A stretch of 21,754 bases of DNA. It comes from FEN-1297 sp046706945 (GTDB taxonomy: Bacteria; Bacteroidota; Ignavibacteria; Ignavibacteriales; Ignavibacteriaceae). A program made the translations under genes and the position numbers. The stretch covers positions 1 to 21,754 of the forward strand of contig JBJKOY010000239.1 of assembly GCA_046706945.1 (NCBI GenBank). Reading direction: 5' to 3'. Below are positions 16,067 to 21,754 of the stretch, in pieces; within the stretch, counting starts at the first letter, position 1, and each line of letters opens with the position of its first letter. Below the pieces are notes generated by a model. That model was not told the origin of the DNA and ran no database searches. It saw only the letters and a list, made by a program, of their open reading frames with translations.

Positions 16067-19000
16067 TTAAAAATCGTCCGGTTCGAGCTTTTCCACGTCC
16101 TCAAACGTAATTGTTATAAGGTCGTTATCGTTCGGCTCTAGAAAACTCAAAATACGCTCCTCCTGGTTGCCGATAACTTTGTAAAGAATATTCTTAACGG
16201 TATGCGCGTTCCCGAAATTGATGTCCCTGGAAGAATAAATTTTATTGAATATTTCGAGTAACTGCTGCCAGGCGCCCTCGTCTAAGATATACCCGTTTTT
16301 ATCGCTCATATCGAGAGCGATTTCAAGCATTTGACGGGGAGTATAATCTTCAAAAATGAAATTATTAGGAAATCTCGACTGAATGCCCGGGTTCGAATCC
16401 AGAAAAGTCTTCATCTCATAGGGATGTCCGGATAAAATTACGATGAATTTGTCCCTATCCTCCTCAATTCTTTTAGATATCGTATCGAGCGCTTCCTGTC
16501 CGGCATCGGTAATACCCCTGGAGAGGGAACTCACATCATTAATATAAAGTATTCCGCCCATGGCGTTGTCCACGGCCTCGTTTGTCTTTACGGCCGTCTG
16601 CCCCGTATATCCCGATATAAGGTTCATCCGGTCTATCTCAATTATATGCCCCTTTTCAAGGATCCCGAGTTCTTTATAAATTTTGCACAACAGTCTTGCC
16701 ATAGTGGTTTTTCCGGTTCCTGCATTGCCGATGAAAACCGAATTTAAATTCCTCGGTATTACTTTCAGCCCTCTTTGTTTCCTCAGCTTGGCTACTTTCA
16801 GACTGTTTATTAATTTCGAAACGGACTTTTTAACGGAGTCGAGACCTGCAAGGTTCTCGAGTTCTATAAGATAATTATCAAGCGCTTCCCGGTTATTTTC
16901 CGTCTTAACGTTTTCTTTGCTTTTGCCGTAAGAAATGATATCCTTTATGTCGTCAAGCAGAATATATTTTAATACTTCTTCATGCCTTTCTGCCGCAGGT
17001 ATATCGGCAATCCTCAGCATTTGGTTTTTCAGCGACGATTCAACCAGGTCCCTAACGAGCCGCGCGTTTCCGAAGGTCTTATCCCTGTTTTTATAAACCC
17101 ATTTGAAATATTTTCTCAATGGATCAACGCCTTCGTCGTCCAGCAAATGCCCTTTGCTTCCCCATAATTTTTGGGCAATCGTCATTAATTCATCCGGAGA
17201 ATAATCCTCGAAGAAAATTTTCTTGGTAAACCTGGATTGGAGGCCCGGGTTGCTTTTTAAGAATTTGTTCATTTCATCGGTGTAGCCTGCTACAATAACG
17301 GAAAAATTACCCCGGTCGTCTTCCATTCGCTTTAAAAGAGTATCCAGGGCTTCTTTTCCGAAATCACCGCCCGCATTATCTCCGAATTTTACGAGAGTAT
17401 AAGCCTCGTCGACAAACAAGGTACCTCCCATTGCGCGATCGATTACGGCTTTTGTTTTTTCCGCGGTCTGGCCGACGTAGCTTGCTACCAGCCCCTGCCT
17501 GTCTATTTCAACCAAATGTCCTCTCGGTAAAATACCCAGGGCCGAATATATTTCTCCGAACAATCTTGCTACGGTGGTTTTACCTGTCCCGGGATTTCCG
17601 AGGAATACAAGATGAGACGAAAATTTCTCTTGAATGTTTTCACCCTGCTCCGAGTAAAATCTTGCCAGTTTTACTATCTCGTTTATTTCTTTTTTTACGG
17701 AACTTAAGCCGGTCAGATCGTTAAGCTTATTTAAGGCCTTGGATAAAGACTCTTCGTCTATGTCAAAACGAACATGTTTTCCGAAATTACCTTCGATTAA
17801 TGCCGAAATGTCTTCAAGGCAAATAGTAGTCATTGTTTCCTTGGTTCTTTCATCCCCGGGCAATTGAAGATACCTTCTGCTTAAATTTATTTTGGCGTCG
17901 TTAAAATAATTTCTTGCAAGGCGGGCATTTCCGAAAGTTTTATCCCTTTTCCTGTAAAGTTTTGTAAAATGCTTTTTTAAAAGCACCACAGCTTCTTCCT
18001 GCAGCGTGTATTCCTCTTTGGAAGAAATGAATTTGAAAATTTCAATTAATTCATCAGGGGAATAATCGTCAAATTGAAAGAAATGAGTAAAGCGCGATTT
18101 TAAACCGGGGTTGGAATTTATAAAAGAATTCATCTCTTCCGGGTAACCGGCAACGATCACTACAAATTCGCTTTCGGCCTCTTCCATGCGTTTTATCAAA
18201 ACCTCGATTGCTTCCTGTCCGAAATCCTGCTGGTTGGCCTCCTTCTTCAAAGAATAGGCTTCGTCTATAAATAAAAGTCCGCCCACGGCTTCGTCTATTA
18301 CTTTATTTGTCTTTTGAGCGGTTTCACCGATATATTGACCTACAAGTCCAGAGCGGTCGACTTCAATAACATGACCGTTCCTCAAAAGTCCCATTGCTTT
18401 GAAAATTTTACCTAGAAGACGGGCTACGGTAGTTTTACCGGTACCGGGGTTGCCGACGAATACGGAATGAACGGAAAGATTTTCCTGAGTTTTTAATCCG
18501 AGTTTTTTCCTTTCGTTGATGAAGTTCAAATAATTTATGAAGTCCCTCATCGATTGTTTTACGCTCTGGAGCCCAGTGTAGCCGTCGAGTTCCGCCAGCA
18601 GCTCTTCAAGCGATTTTGACTCCTGCGGTTTTAAGGATCCGGACTTTGCGTCTCCAGGCTGATCGGTCAATGGTTTCTCGGCAATTTCATTTATCTCCGT
18701 CTCGATCTCGCTTTCCTCAAAGTTAACAACTTCCGATTGACCCACTAGGAACCATCGCGAACATATAAGGTAATTATCCAGAAATATATCCACTTTGCCC
18801 TGGCCTTCTTTCCAGAAACCCGGGGAATCGGTTCCCCAGCTCTGGACAAATTCCACTATCTTCCAGTCCTTTTCGATTATCAGGTTAAAGACATGCCTGC
18901 CGACCTCATTATTATTTAAATACCAGACCGCAATTCCTTCCAGATCGACTTTTTTATTCCCGTAAAACGGATTGTCCAATACAATTTCAATTCCTATATA

Positions 19001-19951
19001 TCTAATCGTGTCTTCGTTGAACCTCAGGAGGTATGTTCTTTTACCTGCCCTTATATTTTCGATAAGATCGTAGGTTTTGGCATGATAAATATGAAAAAAT
19101 TTATTTTCGTAAAATTCAAACCGTGTTTGCCGGAAAATTTCGGTCATGACGTCTTTATTTTTTTCCTTATAAGTGTTTTTGCCCCGATAGAGTTTTAGTA
19201 TCTTCTGATAGATATTATCGAATCTAAAATCATCTTTTAAATCTTTTTTCACGGAACAAGCCGAATCGTAAGCTTCTTTTATCCGGAACATTGCCAATAA
19301 AGATTGGAGTTTGAGGATTTTAGCCTGGTGGTGCTCGTTTTTCAAATTAAGATTGCTCAAAGTTTTCTCGGAAGCCCACAGGGAAAACCAGTATTCTTTA
19401 AGATTATATGCTTCACGGCCTTCGGCTAGGAACGATCTTTTCTTTTTGGCAATTCCGCCAGGTTTTCCGTCTTCGAATTTTATCGATTTTGTCAGCCAAT
19501 TTTTGATCCGGACCAAATTTTCGTCGTTTTTGCCGGAAGATTTGATAGCTAGTTCAATCTCTTCAATCGCCTCAGCATATTTACCCATTCCCGCCAAAGC
19601 CCTTGCTTTATGCAGATGAGCTGTTGAAATAAGAGTTACGTGGTTTTGAATGGCCCGGTCCAGGTCTTCGACGGCGCCCTGGAAAATGCTCAGCCGCATA
19701 AGCAGATATCCGCGGTTTAAGTACACATCGGGATTGTCTTTGTTTTCCCGGACCGCAAGGTTGGCAACCTCGAGAGCTTCGGAAGTATATCCGTTTTCAA
19801 GCAGAGCCAGGGACAAAAAGGAGGATACCCCGGGATCGTCCGGTATCTCATCGTAAGCTTTATTTGCGGCTGCCAGAGCCATCCTGTAGCGCCTATGTTC
19901 CAAATGTTCTCTGGCTTCAGAAAGAAGTTCGCTTAGTTCTTCTTTTGTCAA
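16067..19951 (-). CDS. TPR protein with three tandem CbbX/SpoVK-type AAA+ modules
   Basis: A 1294-residue predicted cytoplasmic ATP-driven remodelling protein. Residues ~1-250 are TPR-like helical repeats (for example EAREHLEHRRYRMALAAANKAY). Residues ~265-412 look like a beta-rich domain. Three AAA+ modules of the CbbX/CfxQ/SpoVK group follow, at ~447-720, 734-1007 and 1023-1294. Module 1: Walker A GNPGTGKTT (K506), Walker B D563-E564, Arg finger R620, sensor-2 R677 in FGNAR. Module 2: K791, D848-E849, R907, R964. Module 3: GNAGTGKTT (K1081) and R1193 are kept, but Walker B reads YIND (N1138, D1139) and FGNAR has become FGNAH (H1250). All three keep the pore-loop tyrosine (GQY, ASY, SGY). 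TPR plus CbbX-like AAA+ is the architecture of EccA, but no ESX gene or Rubisco is present. It begins at a TTG with GGAG eight bases upstream; the first in-frame ATG (residue 23) would cut into the first TPR. Client unknown. Confidence 0.92.
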   Translation of the reverse strand: MTKEELSELLSEAREHLEHRRYRMALAAANKAYDEIPDDPGVSSFLSLALLENGYTSEALEVANLAVRENKDNPDVYLNRGYLLMRLSIFQGAVEDLDRAIQNHVTLISTAHLHKARALAGMGKYAEAIEEIELAIKSSGKNDENLVRIKNWLTKSIKFEDGKPGGIAKKKRSFLAEGREAYNLKEYWFSLWASEKTLSNLNLKNEHHQAKILKLQSLLAMFRIKEAYDSACSVKKDLKDDFRFDNIYQKILKLYRGKNTYKEKNKDVMTEIFRQTRFEFYENKFFHIYHAKTYDLIENIRAGKRTYLLRFNEDTIRYIGIEIVLDNPFYGNKKVDLEGIAVWYLNNNEVGRHVFNLIIEKDWKIVEFVQSWGTDSPGFWKEGQGKVDIFLDNYLICSRWFLVGQSEVVNFEESEIETEINEIAEKPLTDQPGDAKSGSLKPQESKSLEELLAELDGYTGLQSVKQSMRDFINYLNFINERKKLGLKTQENLSVHSVFVGNPGTGKTTVARLLGKIFKAMGLLRNGHVIEVDRSGLVGQYIGETAQKTNKVIDEAVGGLLFIDEAYSLKKEANQQDFGQEAIEVLIKRMEEAESEFVVIVAGYPEEMNSFINSNPGLKSRFTHFFQFDDYSPDELIEIFKFISSKEEYTLQEEAVVLLKKHFTKLYRKRDKTFGNARLARNYFNDAKINLSRRYLQLPGDERTKETMTTICLEDISALIEGNFGKHVRFDIDEESLSKALNKLNDLTGLSSVKKEINEIVKLARFYSEQGENIQEKFSSHLVFLGNPGTGKTTVARLFGEIYSALGILPRGHLVEIDRQGLVASYVGQTAEKTKAVIDRAMGGTLFVDEAYTLVKFGDNAGGDFGKEALDTLLKRMEDDRGNFSVIVAGYTDEMNKFLKSNPGLQSRFTKKIFFEDYSPDELMTIAQKLWGSKGHLLDDEGVDPLRKYFKWVYKNRDKTFGNARLVRDLVESSLKNQMLRIADIPAAERHEEVLKYILLDDIKDIISYGKSKENVKTENNREALDNYLIELENLAGLDSVKKSVSKLINSLKVAKLRKQRGLKVIPRNLNSVFIGNAGTGKTTMARLLCKIYKELGILEKGHIIEIDRMNLISGYTGQTAVKTNEAVDNAMGGILYINDVSSLSRGITDAGQEALDTISKRIEEDRDKFIVILSGHPYEMKTFLDSNPGIQSRFPNNFIFEDYTPRQMLEIALDMSDKNGYILDEGAWQQLLEIFNKIYSSRDINFGNAHTVKNILYKVIGNQEERILSFLEPNDNDLITITFEDVEKLEPDDF

Positions 19952-19959
19952 ATGGAAAT

Positions 19960-19963
19960 CTCC
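19960..19963 (-). promoter_or_regulatory. Shine-Dalgarno supporting a TTG start
   Basis: Read on the minus strand, GGAG stands eight bases before the TTG at 19951-19949. It is one of the few clear ribosome binding sites in the window and decides the start of the triple AAA+ gene, since no ATG lies near. Confidence 0.6.
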
Positions 19964-20050
19964 GTTTATCCGGGACGGACAATGTTTGATTATTTTTTAT
20001 ACGAATTTAAGATAAGATTTAATAAAATGGAATGAATTTGAACATTTGAA

Positions 20051-20083
20051 TAAAAAAAAGAGGCTGCCGTAATTGGCAGCCTC
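20051..20083 (-). terminator. Rho-independent terminator after groEL
   Basis: On the minus strand a perfect 9-bp stem (GAGGCTGCC/GGCAGCCTC, 20060-20083) with a six-base loop is followed by eight U residues (20052-20059 read as A on the plus strand). It lies 25 bases beyond the groEL stop codon and separates groEL from the triple AAA+ gene, which must therefore have its own promoter in about 100 AT-rich bases. Confidence 0.93.
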
Positions 20084-20108
20084 CGGCAGGTTAATAATAC
20101 CCGGAATT

Positions 20109-21749
20109 TTAATACATTCCGCCCATATCGCCCATACCGCCTCCCGGCATCGGGGGCATCGGGGGTTCTTTTTCCTTCTTTTCAAATACCACAGCCTCTG
20201 TTGTAAGAAGCAGAGATGCTACTGAAGAAGCGTTTTCAAGAGCCGTTCTGGTTACCTTGGTAGGATCTATTACGCCGGCTTTGATTAGGTTCTCGTAAGT
20301 TTCGGTAGCGGCGTTAAATCCGAAATCGTCTTTTCCTTCAAGTACTTTTTGAAGAACTACGGAACCTTCAAGTCCGGCATTATTCACTATTTGTCTCAAG
20401 GGTTCTTCAAGAGATTTCCTGACTATTTTTACGCCGGTGGTCTGGTCCGTATTGTCGCCGCTTAATTTTTCCAGAACCGCGATGGCTCTAACAAGAGCGA
20501 CACCGCCTCCGGCAACTATGCCTTCTTCAACGGCCGCACGGGTTGCATGCAGGGCGTCTTCAACTCGGGCTTTCTTCTCTTTCATTTCAACTTCGGTAGA
20601 AGCACCTATTTTCAATACCGCTACTCCGCCCGAAAGTTTGGCAAGTCTTTCCTGCAATTTTTCTTTGTCGTAATCGGAGGTTGTCTTATCTATTTGGGCT
20701 TTTATTTCGTTAATCCTCTTTTTAATATCATCCGCTTTTCCGGCGCCTTCAACGATAGTCGTGTTGTCTTTGTCGATCACTACTTTTTTTGCCGTCCCGA
20801 GGTAGGAAACCGTGGCATTTTCCAGTTTGAATCCTCTTTCTTCGGAAATTACCGTACCGCCCGTTAATACGGCGATATCTTCGAGCATTGCTTTTCTTCT
20901 GTCGCCGAAGCCCGGAGCTTTTACCGCGGCAATCCTTAACGTACCGCGGATCTTGTTGACAACAAGGGTAGCAAGGGCTTCGCCTTCAAGATCTTCAGCA
21001 ATTATAAGCATGGATTTTCCCTGCTGCGCTACCTTTTCAAGGATGGGGAGAAGGTCTTTCATGGCTGAGATCTTCTTGTCGTGGATCAGGATGTAAGGAT
21101 CTTCCAGTATGGTTTCCATGGTTTCGGTATTGGTGACAAAATAAGGAGAAAGATATCCGCGGTCGAACTGCATTCCTTCGACAACTTCAAGTCCGGTCTC
21201 CGTACCTTTTGCTTCTTCAACCGTAATAACACCGTCTTTACCTACTTTTTCCATCGCATCTGCAATCAGTTCGCCTATTGATTTATCGTTGTTGGCCGAA
21301 ATGGAGCCGACTTGTGCAATTTCATTTCTTCCTTCAACGTCGCGGCTCAGTTTTTTAAGGTTTTCTATGACTTTTTCTACCGCCAGATCAATTCCTCTTT
21401 TTAAGTCCATCGGGTTGGCGCCGGCGGTTACGTTCTTAAGTCCTTCCCTGTAAATAGCCTGCGCCAGAACTGTAGCGGTAGTAGTTCCGTCTCCGGCCAC
21501 ATCGCTGGTCTTTGAAGCAACTTCGCGGACCATCTGGGCTCCCATATTTTCAATGGGATCTTCCAATTCGATTTCTTTTGCAACCGAGACACCGTCTTTG
21601 GTTACCGTAGGAGCACCGAATTTTTTCTCTAGCACAACATTCCGCCCTTTGGGTCCCAGTGTAACTTTTACGGCGTTCGCAAGCTTGTCAACGCCGCTCT
21701 TCAGCTTAGAACGAGCATCGGAATTATATTCAATTAATTTTGAAGCCAT
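20109..21749 (-). CDS. groEL: Chaperonin GroEL (60 kDa, Hsp60)
   Basis: ATP-driven group I chaperonin subunit that forms the double seven-membered folding chamber and works with GroES. The 546-residue protein is full length. It begins MASKLIEYNSDARSKL, has the nucleotide-binding segments TLGPKGRNVVL (30-40), KDGVSVAKEI with D52 and AGDGTTTATVLAQ with the catalytic D87, the equatorial EEGIVAGGGVALVRA motif and the C-terminal flexible tail PGGGMGDMGGMY. The tail is Gly/Met-rich but ends in Tyr, as in many Bacteroidota-Chlorobiota homologues (family knowledge). Its ATG lies five bases from the window edge, so groES, the promoter and any CIRCE or other heat-shock operator upstream are not visible. 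A strong terminator follows. Confidence 0.99.
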   Translation of the reverse strand: MASKLIEYNSDARSKLKSGVDKLANAVKVTLGPKGRNVVLEKKFGAPTVTKDGVSVAKEIELEDPIENMGAQMVREVASKTSDVAGDGTTTATVLAQAIYREGLKNVTAGANPMDLKRGIDLAVEKVIENLKKLSRDVEGRNEIAQVGSISANNDKSIGELIADAMEKVGKDGVITVEEAKGTETGLEVVEGMQFDRGYLSPYFVTNTETMETILEDPYILIHDKKISAMKDLLPILEKVAQQGKSMLIIAEDLEGEALATLVVNKIRGTLRIAAVKAPGFGDRRKAMLEDIAVLTGGTVISEERGFKLENATVSYLGTAKKVVIDKDNTTIVEGAGKADDIKKRINEIKAQIDKTTSDYDKEKLQERLAKLSGGVAVLKIGASTEVEMKEKKARVEDALHATRAAVEEGIVAGGGVALVRAIAVLEKLSGDNTDQTTGVKIVRKSLEEPLRQIVNNAGLEGSVVLQKVLEGKDDFGFNAATETYENLIKAGVIDPTKVTRTALENASSVASLLLTTEAVVFEKKEKEPPMPPMPGGGMGDMGGMY

Positions 21750-21754
21750 TTTTA

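Noticed and set aside
16067..19951. Calling the triple AAA+ protein a Rubisco activase (CbbX) or an ESX component (EccA)
   Set aside because: The modules belong to the same AAA+ group, but there is no Rubisco gene and no ESX core gene in the window, and neither known protein has three modules.
20437..21281. Plus-strand open frames opposite groEL
   Set aside because: They are antisense shadows of a highly conserved gene, with no recognisable protein pattern and no translation signals.

Overview
The window reads as chromosomal DNA from a member of the Ignavibacteria / Bacteroidota-Chlorobiota assemblage. This is inferred from family content (a DUF4783-type secreted protein, an NtrY-like giant histidine kinase, a fused SpmA-SpmB membrane protein, a GroEL ending in a GGM-type tail closed by Tyr), moderately AT-rich DNA, and mostly weak or absent Shine-Dalgarno sequences. 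No mobile element, CRISPR array, rRNA or tRNA was seen. Base composition and codon use look even throughout.

Layout. (1) 109-1000: a small lipoprotein with one fibronectin type III domain, closed by a clear intrinsic terminator. (2) 1094-9044: a tight three-gene run: a secreted DUF4783-like protein, a 1280-residue 12-TM sensor kinase that starts inside the previous stop codon, and a 1213-residue AddA-like helicase-nuclease with a four-cysteine Fe-S signature. (3) 9355-12473: a flavin-type split-barrel protein, a fused SpmA/SpmB protein and a D-2-hydroxyacid (glyoxylate/hydroxypyruvate-type) dehydrogenase. (4) 12685-15267: alanine dehydrogenase and an acetyl-CoA hydrolase/4-hydroxybutyrate CoA-transferase family enzyme, each after its own spacer. 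(5) 15367-16056: a small PPP-type metallophosphatase, converging on (6) 16067-19951 (minus): a 1294-residue TPR protein with three CbbX/SpoVK-type AAA+ modules. (7) 20109-21749 (minus): groEL with a strong terminator.

How the genes relate. The 9.4-15.3 kb block is central metabolism: 2-oxoacid/hydroxyacid reduction, alanine-pyruvate interconversion and CoA transfer. The 1.1-9.0 kb block joins envelope sensing to DNA processing by co-directional packing only; no functional link is shown. The most unusual gene is the triple AAA+ protein. Its TPR-plus-CbbX architecture recalls EccA of type VII secretion and the Rubisco activase CbbX, but neither system is visible here. Its third AAA+ module keeps Walker A but has lost the Walker B Asp-Glu pair and the sensor-2 arginine, so it looks like a nucleotide-binding, non-hydrolysing module.
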